A stretch of 64,000 nt of DNA from Rhynchonema sp. JSB1_4 (Eukaryota > Nematoda > Chromadorea > Monhysterida > Xyalidae), in contig JASAMV010002350.1 in NCBI GenBank assembly GCA_030248065.1, positions 1 through 64,000 of the forward strand, in the 5' to 3' direction. Position numbers and translations under genes: made by a program. Within the stretch, counting starts at the first letter, position 1, and each line of letters starts with the position of its first letter. Shown here in pieces: positions 1-10,826 of the stretch. Below the pieces are notes generated by a model, which worked only from the letters and a program-made list of their open reading frames with translations, did no database searches and had not been told where the DNA came from.

Positions 1-3000
1 AACGAACCAACACACCAGTCGAACCCTACAGTGTGCGCGCTGTCAACAGACGCATCTGGGGTAGCGCACAGCGTCAAGCGTAAACGAAACGAACGATCAC
101 ACCAGTCGAACCCTACAGTGTGCGCGCTGTCAACAGACGCATCTGGGGTAGCGCACAGCGTCAAGCGTAAACGAAACGAACGAACACACTAGTCGAACCC
201 TACAGTGTGCGCGCTGTCAACAGACGCATCTGGGGTAGCGCACAGCGTCAAGGGTAAACGAAACGAACGATCACACCAGTCGAACCCTACAGTGTGCGCG
301 CTGTCAACAGACGCATCTGGGGTAGCGCACAGCGTCAAGCGTAAACGAAACGAACGATCACACCAGTCGAACCCTACAGTGTGCGCGCTGTCAACAGACG
401 CATCTGGGGTAGCGCACAGCGTCAAGCGTAAACGAAACGAACGATCACACCAGTCGAACCCTACAGTGTGCGCGCTGTCAACAGACGCATCTGGGGTAGC
501 GCACAGCGTCAAGCGTAAACGAAACGAACGAACACACTAGTCGAACCCTACAGTGTGCGCGCTGTCAACAGACGCACCTGGGGTAGCGCACAGCGTCAAG
601 GGTAAACGAAACGAACGAACACACTAGTCGAACCCTACAGTGTGCGCGCTGTCAACAGACGCATCTGGGGTAGCGCACAGCGTAAACGAAACGAACGATC
701 ACACCAGTCGACCCCAGTGTGCGCGCTGTCAACAGACGCATCTGAGCGCACAGCGTAAACGAAACGAACGATCACACCAGTCGAACCCTACAGTGTGCGC
801 GCTGTCAACAGACGCATCTGGGGTAGCGCACAGCGTCAAGGGTAAACGAAACGAACGATCACACCAGTCGAACCCTACAGTGTGCGCGCTGTCAACAGAC
901 GCATCTGGGGTAGCGCACAGCGTAAACGAAACGAACGATCACACCAGTCGAACCCTACAGTGTGCGCGCTGTCAACAGACGCATCTGGGGTAGCGCACAG
1001 CGTAAACGAAACGAACGATCACACCAGTCGAACCCTACAGTGTGCGCGCTGTCAACAGACGCATCTGGGGTAGCGCACAGCGTCAAGCGTAAACGAGACG
1101 AACGACTCAGTCGAACCCTACAGTGTGCGCGCAGCGCAAGCGAAACGAAACGAACGACACACGGGTCAAGCGAAACGAAACGAACGATCACACCAGTCGA
1201 ACCCTACAGTGTGCGCGCTGTCAACAGACGCATCTGGGGTAGCGCACAGCGTCAAGCGTAAACGAAACGAACGAACACACCAGTCGAACCCTACAGTGTG
1301 CGCGCTGTCAACAGACGCATCTGGGGTAGCGCACAGCGTAAACTAAACGAACGATCACACCAGTCGAACCCTACAGTGTGCGCGCTGTCAACAGACGCAT
1401 CTGGGGTAGCGCACAGCGTCAAGCGTAAACGAAACGAACGATCACACCAGTCGAACCCTACAGTGTGCGCGCTGTCAACAGACGCATCTGGGGTAGCGCA
1501 CAGCGTCAAGCGTAAACGAAACGAACGATCACACCAGTCGAACCCTACAGTGTGCGCGCTGTCAACAGACGCATCTGGGGTAGCGCACAGCGTAAACTGA
1601 AACGAACGATCAAAGTCGAACCCTACAGTGTGCGCGCTGTCAACAGACGCATCTGGGGTAGCGCACAGCGTAAACGAAACAACATCACACCAGTCGAACC
1701 CTCAGTGTGCGCGCTGTCCACCCTGGGAGCGCAGCGTCAAGCGTAAACGAAACGAACGAACACACTAGTCAACCCTACAGTGCGCGCTGTCAACAGACGC
1801 ATCTGGGGTAGCGCACAGCGTAAACGAAACGAACGATCACACCAGTCGAACCCTACAGTGTGCGCGCTGTCAACAGACGCATCTGGGGTAGCGCACACCG
1901 TCAAGCGTAAACGGAACGAACGAACACACCAGTCGAACCCTACAGGTGGGCGCTGTCAACCGGCGCATCTGGGGTAGCGCACACCGTCAAGCGTAAACGG
2001 AACGAACGAACACACCAGTCGAACCCTACAGGTGGGCGCTGTCAACCGGCGCATCTGGGGTAGCGCACACCGTCAAGCGTAAACGGAACGAACGATCACA
2101 CCAGTCGAACCCTACAGTGTGCGCGCTGTCAACAGACGCATCTGGGGTAGCGCACAGCGTCAAGGGTAAACGAAACGAACGATCACACCAGTCGAACCCT
2201 ACAGTGTGCGCGCTGTCAACCGGCGCATCTGGGGTAGCGCACACCGTCAAGCGTAAACGGAACGAACGAACACACCAGTCGAACCCTACAGGTGGGCGCT
2301 GTCAACCGGCGCATCTGGGGTAGCGCACACCGTCAAGCGTAAACGGAACGAACGAACACACCAGTCGAACCCTACAGTGTGCGCGCTGTCAACAGGCGCA
2401 CCTGGGGTAGCGCACAGCGTCAAGCGTAAACGAAACGAACGAACACACTAGTCGAACCACACAGTGTGCGTGCTAACCCTACAGTGTGCGCGCTGTCAAC
2501 AGACGCATCTAGGGTAGCGCACAGCGTCAAGCGTAAACGAAACGAACGAACACGCCAGTCGAACCCTACAGTGTGCGCGCTGTCAACAGACGCATCTGGG
2601 GTAGCGCACAGCGTAAACGAAACGAACGATCACACCAGTCGAACCCTACAGTGTGCGCGCTGTCAACAGACGCATCTGGGGTAGCGCACAGCGTCAAGCG
2701 TAAACGAAACGAACGATCACACCAGTCGAACCCTACAGTGTGCGCGCTGTCAACAGACGCATCTGGGGTAGCGCACAGCGTCAAGCGTAAACGAAACGAA
2801 CGAACACACCAGTCGAACCCTACAGTGTGCGCGCTGTCAACAGACGCATCTGGGGTAGCGCACAGCGTAAACGAAACGAACGATCACACCAGTCGAACCC
2901 TACAGTGTGCGCGCTGTCAACAGACGCATCTGGGGTAGCGCACAGCGTCAAGCGTAAACGAAACGAACGATCACACCAGTCGAACCCTACAGTGTGCGCG

Positions 3001-3734
3001 CTGTCAACAGACGCATCTGGGGTAGCGCACAGCGTAAACGAAACGAACGATCACACCAGTCGAACCCTACAGTGTGCGCGCTGTCAACAGACGCATCTGG
3101 GGTAGCGCACAGCGTCAAGCGTAAACGAAACGAACGATCACACCAGTCGAACCCTACAGTGTGCGCGCTGTCAACAGACGCATCTGGGGTAGCGCACAGC
3201 GAAAAGGGTAAACGAAACGAACGATCACACCAGTCGAACCCTACAGTGTGCGCGCTGTCAACAGACGCATCTGGGGTAGCGCACAGCGTCAAGCGTAAAC
3301 GAAACGAACGATCACACCAGTCGAACCCTACAGTGTGCGCGCTGTCAACAGACGCATCTGGGGTAGCGCACAGCGTCAAGCGTAAACGAAACGAACGAAC
3401 ACACCAGTCGAACCCTACAGTGTGCGCGCTGTCAACAGACGCATCTGGGGTAGCGCACAGAGCGTAAACGAAACGAACGATCACACCAGTCGAACCCTAC
3501 AGTGTGCGCGCTGTCAACAGACGCATCTGGGGTAGCGCACAGCGTCAAGCGTAAACGAAACGAACGATCACACCAGTCGAACCCTACAGTGTGCGCGCTG
3601 TCAACAGACGCATCTGGGGTAGCGCACAGCGTAAACGAAACGAACGATCACACCAGTCGAACCCTACAGTGTGCGCGCTGTCAACAGACGCATCTGGGGT
3701 AGCGCACAGCGTCAAGCGTAAACGAAACGAACGA
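1..3734. repeat. 87-bp tandem satellite array
   Basis: About 43 tandem copies of an 87-bp unit (successive TCGAACCCTACAG words at 19, 106 and so on). Units lacking the 6 bases TCAAGC (81 bp) are interspersed. From about 1886 to 2400 a variant subarray appears with GGTGGGCGCTGTCAACCGG in place of the common form. The array starts before the window and ends abruptly near 3734. Each unit holds a TGTGCGC...GCGCACA inverted repeat. Unit lengths are multiples of three, so long open frames exist on both strands. I see no gene in it. Confidence 0.97.
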
Positions 3735-4430
3735 TGCGCCCTTGAGCGTGTGCTCAACCGGATAGAACAACGTAAAATATTGCTACTTAATGTGCGTAGT
3801 GTGTGCCACTGTGTGCTAAAAATGCTTCCATCCATACATAACTTTCTCCCCCCCCCCCCCCCCCCCCCCACCCCCCCGTGTTTTCCCCTTTACCCCAGTG
3901 GGGGGGACGCGAGGAAACCCGCCGACGGAAAAAAAGACGGCGGCCAGCCGCGGGGGGGGGGGAGGGAAAGAAAAAGAGAAAGTGTGATGCGATGCGATGC
4001 GAATGCCCGTGCGTGCGGTGAGCTTTTTGGCAGGCAGAGGTGTCAATCAGAGATTAGGATCGGGCCGGGTAACCTCGGCCTGGCCCGGCCCGACTGGCCA
4101 AAAACTTGGCCGGGCCGGGCCGAAGTTTTGGGGCCGGCCCGATTTTGGGGTCAAAGGAAAAAATCGTCCAAAAATGCCAAAATTTGCAAACTTTTCTTGG
4201 GGAACCATGTTGATGTTTTTGTGATTCAGTTTCTGTAAACCTGGTCCATTTGGGTCCCACAAAAAATGTGCATACCGTATTGTCGGAAATAGAGCCCCCA
4301 CCCCCATTAATTGAACCCCACCTACCGTAAAATCTAAAACACAAGGGGGTTGTATTTTTTCACTGACCCCATAGTAGTGGCTGGGGGTTGGGGGGGGGGG
4401 GGGGTTACCCGGTTGCGTATCATTACGGTC
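3735..4430. other. low-complexity and repeat fragments, no gene
   Basis: This stretch holds a C-run at 3848-3877, G-runs near 3950 and 4386, and a GGGCCGGG-rich fragment at 4034-4150 that begins CAGAGGTGTCAATCAGAG, like a hAT-type terminus. A fragment of the TACCGTAAAA MITE family lies at 4275-4345. No coding signal was recognised. Confidence 0.6.
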
Positions 4431-4436
4431 CAGTGC

Positions 4437-4742
4437 TCATTAGGGTCCAGCGCGCATTAGGGTCCCATGCTACATTTGGGTCCAGTAGCGTTAGGGTCCA
4501 TAGCATTAGGGTCCACCCGTCGTTAGGGTCCATAGCGTTAGGGTCCACCCCTCAGTAGGGTCCATAGCATTAGGGTCCACCCCTCAGTAGGGTCCATAGC
4601 ATTAGGGTCCACCCGACAAAAGTGTAGCAGTAGGGTCCACTGACCATTAGGGTCCATAGCATTAGGGTCCACCTCACAAAAGTGTAGCAGTAGGGTCCAC
4701 TGACCATTAGGGTCCATAGCATTAGGGTCCATCACGTTGAAA
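4437..4742 (-). repeat. GGGTCCA minisatellite (60-bp unit family, minus orientation)
   Basis: Reiterated TTAGGGTCCA-type words form degenerate units. The best part (about 4619-4732) matches, in inverse orientation, the 60-bp units at 9831-10066. Read in frame on the minus strand it gives a 20-residue periodic peptide, which is a by-product of the 60-bp period. Confidence 0.85.
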
Positions 4743-4745
4743 GTG

Positions 4746-5194
4746 CATCCAGCGTGGGATCGTTGATTGAAAAAGCGCGGCAGTGCTGTCGGTTGCGACC
4801 CTATTGCGGTGGGCTGCATTTTCTTCAGATGGACCGTACTCGAAAATGTGTGTCAATGGAAACTTGTGTTGGCATGGCACAATAAACAGCGTGATAAAGA
4901 GTGCACGACGAAACACAAAGAACAATGTTGCAGTGCACACGAAAACCACGAAGCGAAAGACAGTTCGTGAAATTGAGCTTTATTATGCACAGATTCAATC
5001 GACCATAAACAACAATGTAACATGTGCATTTGAGATCGCCCAGAAGCGCATATACTGGCAATGAAACGCGGAGAGAAAGGAAAATAAAGAAAAGAAGCCG
5101 ACAACTGACAATAAAATTCCAAATGATGATGTACCCAAGGAACAGAAAGCATACAGCATTTGTGCGAACGCGAACTTGAATTAAAAAGAAAAAC
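4746..5194. other. unassigned sequence upstream of the 5195 element
   Basis: This is ordinary-looking sequence with short open frames on both strands and no recognisable protein, RNA gene or repeat. Confidence 0.4.
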
Positions 5195-5545
5195 CAGAGA
5201 TCGGAAACGGGCCGGGTAAAGTTAAAGTCGGCCCGGCCCGGCCCGGTCGGCGAAAAGTCCGGCCCGGCCCGGTGGAGGGCTGCAGGTCGGCCCGGCCCGG
5301 CCCGTTTTGGCTTGAGGTCGGCCCGGCCCGGCCCGGCCCGGTCAGCCAATTTTCAAGGGCTGAAAATTAAAAAAGTCCAAAAAGCTGAAAAAAATTCGAA
5401 AATTTTCTGCAGAATGCTTGTTTTCACTGGTACAGCTGGGGGGGAAGGGTAGGTAGGTAAGGTAGGTAGGTACGTAGACAGTAGACTGACGCGCCATCCT
5501 GATGCAGTACGTAAGTCGCCGCCCCGGTTTGTACAGTAGTAGGTA

Positions 5546-6429
5546 CCGTAAAAACCTAAATAGAAGGGGGGGGCTCTATTAACTCACTGACCCCATTTTG
5601 GGGGAGCTCTATTACGGGCGGGCTCTATTCCGGGGGGGGGGGCTTCTATTAATTCACTGACCCGATCCTGAAAAAAATGTTCCCAGAAATACCCCCGAAA
5701 ACCCCTAAAAAGGGGTTTGAGAGGATGTTTTTTCGCTTGTAGTCGCATTTATTCGCGTCTAGTCGTCAATAAGAGGCGTATTACCGTAAAAACCTAAATA
5801 GAAGGGGGGGCTCTATTAACTCACTGACCCCATTTTGGGGGGGGCTCTATTACGGGGGGGCTCTATTCCGGGGGGGCCTCTATTAATTCACTGACCCGAA
5901 CCTGAAAAATTGTTCCCAGAAATACCCCCCAAAAACCCCTAAAAAGGGGGTTTGAAAGGATGTTTTTTCGCTTGTAATCGCATTTATTCGTGTCTATTCG
6001 TCAATAGGAGGCGTATTATGTGCTCTGAACGAACAACAAACGTGCATAAATGTACCTGTACAACACCACTATCAAGCCTTAATACACTACAGTATAGGGG
6101 ATGTTACTTAGGGGGGCTATTCCGGGGGGGCTCAATTAATTCACTGACCCCTTTTGGGGGGGGCTGTATAACGGGGGGGCTCTATTCCGGGGGGGGGCTG
6201 TATTTAGGTTTTTACGGTATGTGCTCTGAACGAACAACAAACGTGCATAAATGTACCTGTGCTCGCTGTGCACCACTATCAAGCGTTAATACACTACTGT
6301 ATAGGGGATGTTACTTAGGGGGGCTCTATTCCGGGGGGGGCTCTATTAATTCACTGACCCCTTTTTGGGGGGGCTGTATTACGACGGGGGGGCTCTATTC
6401 CGGGGGGGGCTGTATTTAGGTTTTTACGG
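5546..6429. mobile_element. TA-flanked MITE (outer copy), interrupted by its own family
   Basis: Termini are CCGTAAAAACCTAAATA and its inverse, flanked by TA at 5544-5545 and 6430-6431. This fits Tc1/mariner-type target duplication. The interior consists of runs such as CTCTATTAACTCACTGACCCC with G/C homopolymers, and it has no coding capacity. Another copy (5784-6217) is inserted inside it at a TA. Confidence 0.85.
5784..6217. mobile_element. TA-flanked MITE (inner copy, 434 bp)
   Basis: It has the same termini as the outer copy. The outer copy reads GAGGCGTAT-TA-[element]-TA-TGTGCTCTG across the junctions. The inner copy itself carries the uninterrupted GAGGCGTATTATGTGCTCTG at about 6009-6028. 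This gives both the filled and the empty site and shows directly that TA was duplicated. Confidence 0.92.
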
Positions 6430-6538
6430 TATAATTTTTGACTCAAAATGGTTTAAAATCGGTATTTTTCACTCCATATAGGCGAAAAATAATTAGCGCT
6501 TAAGAATACATTCTCATCAATATGTAGACATAAATTTT

Positions 6539-6670
6539 GTTCCCGGACGACTCCCCCCAGCTCGGCCGGTCGGTACAGTAGGTAGGTTGATTGCAGGCAG
6601 GCTTGTTCCCGGACGACTCCCCCCAGCTCGGCCGGTCGGTACAGTAGGTAGGTTGATTGCAGGCAGGCTT
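6539..6670. repeat. 66-bp direct tandem duplication
   Basis: Two near-identical copies (6539-6604 and 6605-6670) each begin GTTCCCGGACGACTCCCCCC and end in a GGTAGGTTGATTGCAGGCAGG segment. They lie inside the hAT-like element at 5195-6983. Confidence 0.85.
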
Positions 6671-6991
6671 TTTTGGTGGTACAGTATGTTGATTGCTGCA
6701 AAGTAAAGGCCTGGGTATGGGTAGCTACGGTACTGCTTCTTTCTTCAAAACGATGACTGAAAGGATCAAGAACTAGGAAATGTTATTGCGCGAAGCGCAA
6801 AAATTTTGAAAATTTTGGTTCAAAAAAATGGTAATTTCGTTCAAATTTAGGCATACCGGGCCGGACCGGGCCGGGCTGCTCGGCCCGGCGCGGCCCGGTC
6901 CACCCAAATCTCCGGCCCGGCCCGGCCCGGTCGACCAACTCCAAAATCGCGGCCCACCCGGGCCAGCCCGTTTCCGATCTCTGAGAAAAAC

Positions 6992-7540
6992 AGAATAGAA
7001 GTTAGGTAGGACATTTTTTTAATTTGCAAATTTTTATTTTATTAAGATGGTCTATTTGCTGCACGCACTGAATAGAGCAACGATCAAGAAACATCAAAAT
7101 ACTGAGCGACTGATACAACGAATACCTGGCTTCATCAGTAGATACAGATTGCAAAAAAAACCTTTCGAATTTTATCTGCACGCTCAGGCACTCGAAGGAG
7201 CTTCATATTTCAGGCACTCGAAGGAGCTTATTTCAAATTTTGTCTGAATGCTTGCGCAAAGACCTTCACATAAGATCCGGAAAACCATAAAAGAATAAAC
7301 ATGAGTATTAATAAACGAAAATGTGAACATGAAAATGAAAATTCGACACAAATGACCCGAACAAACGCAACGAAACAATCATACAAAAACGAGAAACTCA
7401 GCAAGGAACCAGCGTCACACAAGATCAGGAAAAACTCCTGCAAGCGAATAAACCGCCGCGATCAACGCACGCTAGCACACTAATCACCTCAATTTTTCCT
7501 AAAAATAGGCATTTGGGTCTAAAATGGGCATTTTTATGCT
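6992..7540. other. AT-rich sequence, no recognised gene
   Basis: A 66-residue plus-strand open frame at 7047-7247 and a 60-residue one at 7301-7483 are present. Neither resembles a known protein, and composition is that of non-coding flank. A short direct duplication of CAGGCACTCGAAGGAGCTT occurs near 7183-7229. Confidence 0.4.
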
Positions 7541-8090
7541 TGAATAGTGGCGTCGTTGGGGGGGGGGGCTACCCCCCCCCGTAGCAGTGCTGTGGCTGGG
7601 GGGAGCGGGACGGGTCCCCCCAATGGTACTCTACCCGCCCCGCTCTGGTGCCCAACCCGCCCCGATTTTTTCCCTCAAAATGCCCATTTTTTGGTCAAAA
7701 ATGACAAAATTTCGACCGAAAATTCTTAAAAGTGCAAAAAGTCGCTCGATTTTTGCACTTTATAGCATGGATTTTTTTAACCAAATTTTTGTAGCTTTTT
7801 AGCTACTAAATTTTTTTTGAAAAACTAGTAAATTTTCAAATTTAGTAGCGTAAACGCTACTAAATTTTTATATTTGGGCCAAAAAAGCTAGTAAATAGGC
7901 ATTTCAGCAGAAAAAAGCTACTAAATTTTTCACTTTCCTAGCTTTATGCTGCTAGCCCATTTTGAAAAATAAACCCTGCATAGCCTATAAAAATAGACAC
8001 CCAAAAAAACTTGTATTGTACCCTACACGCCCCGAAAAATCTTCCCCCCTCCCCTCCAAACCGGATACCCCAAGATTCCAGAGGTGCACT
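7541..8090. mobile_element. truncated hAT-like MITE fragments
   Basis: AGTGGCGTCGTTGG near 7546 resembles the terminus of the 22400-22776 element. CAGTGCTGTGGCTGG near 7576 resembles a CAGTG terminus. Partner ends and target duplications were not found, so these are called as fragments only. Confidence 0.4.
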
Positions 8091-8970
8091 ACCCCTACTA
8101 TGGGTGGGCACCAGTGTAGTTCCTGGGGGGAGGGGGTCCCCCCTCGGGTACGCTATCTCCCCCTCGGGTGGTACACTATCCCTCTATCTCCCCCTCCGGG
8201 TACACTGTCTCCCCCAATTTTTGCCTAAAATAGCCCTTTTTAAAATGGGCATTTTAGGCCTAAAATGTGTGATTTTCTGGTCAATGTTCTCAAAAGTCGC
8301 CAAAATACCCTTTTTATGAAGAATTTTTTCCAAAAAGGGGCAAAAATAGTTCAAATTTTCTACCCCAAAAAGTGACTTTTCCCGAATTTTGGGTCTTCCC
8401 CACCTCGGGGGTACACTATCTCTCCCTCCGAAAAAAAACGGGGGGGGGGGGGGCGCTATCTCCCCCTCCGGACCAGAAACTACACTGGTGGGCACAATAC
8501 CCGATACCAATACACCCAATACCAATACCAGTGTTTGGTATTGGTATTGGGTCTAATTCTGGTATTGGGTATTGTGGGTATTGGTATTGAAGCTGGCCTG
8601 GTTTTGGTATTCGGTATTGGTATTGGGTTTGCCCAGGTATTGGGTCAAAACCAATACCCAATACTAATCCAGAAAAAACCCAATACCAAACCCAATACCT
8701 GACTCAATACCCAATGCCAAACCAATACCAAAACCCAATACCAGACCAAAAACCCAATACCAAACCAATGCTAAGTCCAATACCCAATACCAACCCAATA
8801 CTCAATACCAATACCAACCCAATACCAGGCACTTCAGTAGTATTGATCTGGTATTCGGTATTGGTATTGGTATTGTGTCTCACCCGGTATTTTTATTGGG
8901 TATTGGTGCAGGGCCGGTATTGGTATTGGGTATTGGTGTTGGGTGTCAAAAGTGGTATTGTGCCCAGGCC
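8091..8970. mobile_element. GGTATTG palindromic element, interrupted by a hAT-like MITE
   Basis: After the 8112-8487 insertion is removed, the left end reads CTATGGGTGGGCACAATACC and the right end GGTATTGTGCCCAGGCCTA. These form an imperfect inverted pair. The interior alternates blocks of CCAATACC words and GGTATTGG words (switches near 8538, 8645 and 8840), so one strand could fold into large hairpins. Flanks CTACCCCTA and CTACCCCCTA look like a degenerate target duplication. The 12060-12625 copy has the same block order in inverse orientation. No coding capacity. Confidence 0.75.
8112..8487. mobile_element. hAT-like MITE, perfect 8-bp TSD GTGGGCAC
   Basis: The 376-bp element begins CAGTGTAGTTCCTGG and ends CCAGAAACTACACTG. 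GTGGGCAC is duplicated at 8104-8111 and 8488-8495. It lies within the terminal repeat of the GGTATTG element and therefore inserted later. The interior is G/C homopolymer and AAAATGGGCATTTTAGGCC-type sequence without coding capacity. Confidence 0.92.
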
Positions 8971-9500
8971 TACCCCCTACCCGCCCCGGATTTTTCTAAA
9001 GGCAGTCCACGGGAGATTGTCACTCAGCCCCCGAATACCGTAACCCACCGCAAGCGAGATCGTTGCGAGACCCATGCTGATCGCTGCTTATCGACAGGTG
9101 TATTAGCGGCAGCAAGCTGGAAATTGTACCGCCTGGTACCGCCTGTTCCCCCTCTGGACCAGGAACTACACTGTACAGTAGGTATCCCCCTCCAGAGCAT
9201 ATCCAACGCTCGATCCAAATGTCTTTCGTCAACACCCTGACCCAGTGGTGTGGTTTGGTGGGGGTTACCAGTAGTGTAGCTACCCATGCGGGGCGGCAAC
9301 CTGCTGTACCACCAAAAATATGGGGCGGCAACCTACTTAACTGTACCAGCCGAGCTAGGGGGAAACAAACTTTTCATGGCTAAATTTTAATGACAATGTA
9401 CTCTAAAATGTTAAGTTCGCGCGTAGCGCGCAATTTTTCGTCTATTTGGGGTGAAAAATGCCAATTTTATACCATTTTGAGCCAAAAATCAAGATAAAAC
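8971..9500. other. mosaic of MITE fragments
   Basis: A right end of the CAGTGTAGTTCCTGG family (CCAGGAACTACACTG) lies near 9158-9172 with no left partner found. A GCGCGTAGCGCG motif at about 9420 recurs near 10287 and 10591. No gene seen. Confidence 0.45.
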
Positions 9501-9506
9501 TGAACT

Positions 9507-9812
9507 TTATTCCACGTTAATGTTTCCGCCATCGGTGCTGTCGTTGTCGTCGTCGTTGTCATCACCGGGTTGGGGCGCTGCAGCAACGGCTCCGTGTGCT
9601 TGGATCGGCGCAACCGGTTGCAGCGGTGCAGGTGCAGGTGGTTGCGGCGGTGCAGGTGGTTGCGGCGGTGCAGGTGGTTGCGGCGGTGCAGGTGGTTGCG
9701 GCGGTGCAGGTGGTTGAGGTGGCGCCGGCGGTTGCTGCTGGCCTAAATTCGCCGGCTGAAAACAGTTGAGCGCTGTGATCTCTTGCCGGGCGCTGGTGCT
9801 ATTTTTCGTCAA
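9507..9812 (-). CDS. short Pro/Gln-rich ORF, possibly a terminal exon
   Basis: A 101-codon minus-strand open frame. It contains five perfect QPPAPP hexapeptides followed by an APAPLQ-type stretch, then an acidic tail of alternating D and N. Its stop codon overlaps an AATAAA on the same strand (11-6 of the 9501 block), which is what a real 3' end would look like. A good acceptor (CTGTTTTCAG, near 9757-9766) lies inside the frame, so the genuine coding part may be only the last exon starting at about 9756. It could be host or transposon-derived. No homology was recognised and the function is unknown. Confidence 0.35.
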   Translation of the reverse strand: MTKNSTSARQEITALNCFQPANLGQQQPPAPPQPPAPPQPPAPPQPPAPPQPPAPPQPPAPAPLQPVAPIQAHGAVAAAPQPGDDNDDDNDSTDGGNINVE

Positions 9813-9830
9813 ATTGCTTTTTGTAATACA

Positions 9831-10066
9831 GTGGACCCTACTGCTACACTTTTGTGAGGTGGACCCTAATGCTATGGACCCAAATGGTCAGTGGACCCTA
9901 CTGCTACACTTTTGTCGGGTGGACCCTAATGCTATGGACCCTAATGGTCAGTGGACCCTACTGCTACACTTTTGTCGGGTGGACCCTAATGCTATGGACC
10001 CTAATGGTCAGTGGACCCTACTGCTACACTTTGTCAGGTGGACCCTAATGCTATGGACCCTACTGA
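9831..10066 (+). repeat. 60-bp minisatellite, four units
   Basis: Four nearly identical 60-bp units begin GTGGACCCTACTGCTACAC, at 9831, 9891, 9951 and 10011. They match the units at 4437-4742 in the opposite orientation. Confidence 0.93.
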
Positions 10067-10079
10067 GGGGTCCTCTGAG

Positions 10080-10826
10080 CAGTGTAGTACTTGGTCAGGG
10101 TGTTGACGATAGATAGATTGGGACCCGAAATGTGGGGGGTCGACCCAAACTTGTTGACGATGACGATAGATAGATGGTGGGGGCGGGGGGGGGGGGGGGT
10201 CGCCAAAAATCAAGGTATAGTATAGTGTACTAAGCAGGTAATAATGTGTAAATATTAATGAAAATGTGCTAAGATGTACTAAAGCCGCGCGTAGCGCGAG
10301 ATTTTTTGCCTATTTGGGACAAAAATACCGATTTTGAGCCATTTTGAGGCAAAAATACCCATTTTGGTGTCGAAATGTGTTGACGATAGATAGATTGTTC
10401 CCAGAATTTGTTGACGATAGATAGATTTGCCCATAAGTGTTGACGATAGATAGGGGGGAAATCCCCCCCATCCCCCCCAGCCACTACAGTGGTGGGGGGG
10501 GGGGTCGCCAAAAATCAAGGTATAGTATGGTGTACTAAGTAGGTAATAATGTGTAAATATTAATGAAAATGCACTTAGATGTACTAAATCCGCGCGTAGC
10601 GCGCGATTTTTTGCCTATTTGGGACAAAAATACCAATTTTGAGCCATTTTGAGGCAAAAATGCCCATTTTGGGGTCGAAATGTGTTGACGATAGATAGAT
10701 TGTTCCCAGAATTTGTTGACGATAGATAGATTTGCCCACAAGTGTTGACGATAGATAGATGAAATCAAAAAGTGTTGACGATAGATAGATGAATTTGGGG
10801 GGACCCCCCCCCCAAGTACTACCCTG
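10080..10826. mobile_element. hAT-like element with reiterated GTTGACGATAGATAG motif
   Basis: The ends are CAGTGTAGTACTTGG and CCAAGTACTACCCTG (one mismatch). I found no matching 8-bp flanks, so the boundaries are tentative. Inside, GTTGACGATAGATAG occurs about ten times. A 253-bp direct duplication is present (10201-10453 and 10506-10758). Confidence 0.55.
10201..10758. repeat. 253-bp direct duplication
   Basis: The block 10201-10453 recurs at 10506-10758 with scattered substitutions. Both copies start CGCCAAAAATCAAGGTATAG and include a GCGCGTAGCGCG motif and three GTTGACGATAGATAG words. Confidence 0.9.

Larger units (their letters stand above)
5195..6983. mobile_element. hAT-like element, GGGCC-rich ends, 8-bp TSD AGAAAAAC
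   Basis: The left end reads CAGAGATCGGAAACGGGCC and the right end is its inverse (CGTTTCCGATCTCTG). The 8 bases before and after (5187-5194 and 6984-6991) are both AGAAAAAC, a perfect duplication of the length made by hAT transposases. The interior holds no transposase. It carries two further MITEs nested inside each other (5546-6429 and 5784-6217) and a 66-bp tandem duplication at 6539-6670. It is therefore non-autonomous, with mobilisation in trans inferred. Confidence 0.85.

Noticed and set aside
189..3702. Long open frames on both strands in the satellite
   Set aside because: They follow from 87- and 81-bp units (multiples of three). The peptides are pure repeats of the unit and shift frame with unit variants.
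1..3734. CRISPR-like repeat-spacer array
   Set aside because: The units are contiguous and homogeneous with no unique spacers, and the DNA is eukaryotic.
4437..4742. Interstitial telomere (TTAGGG words)
   Set aside because: TTAGGG is always followed by TCC and sits in a 60-bp unit. There is no uninterrupted TTAGGG tandem.
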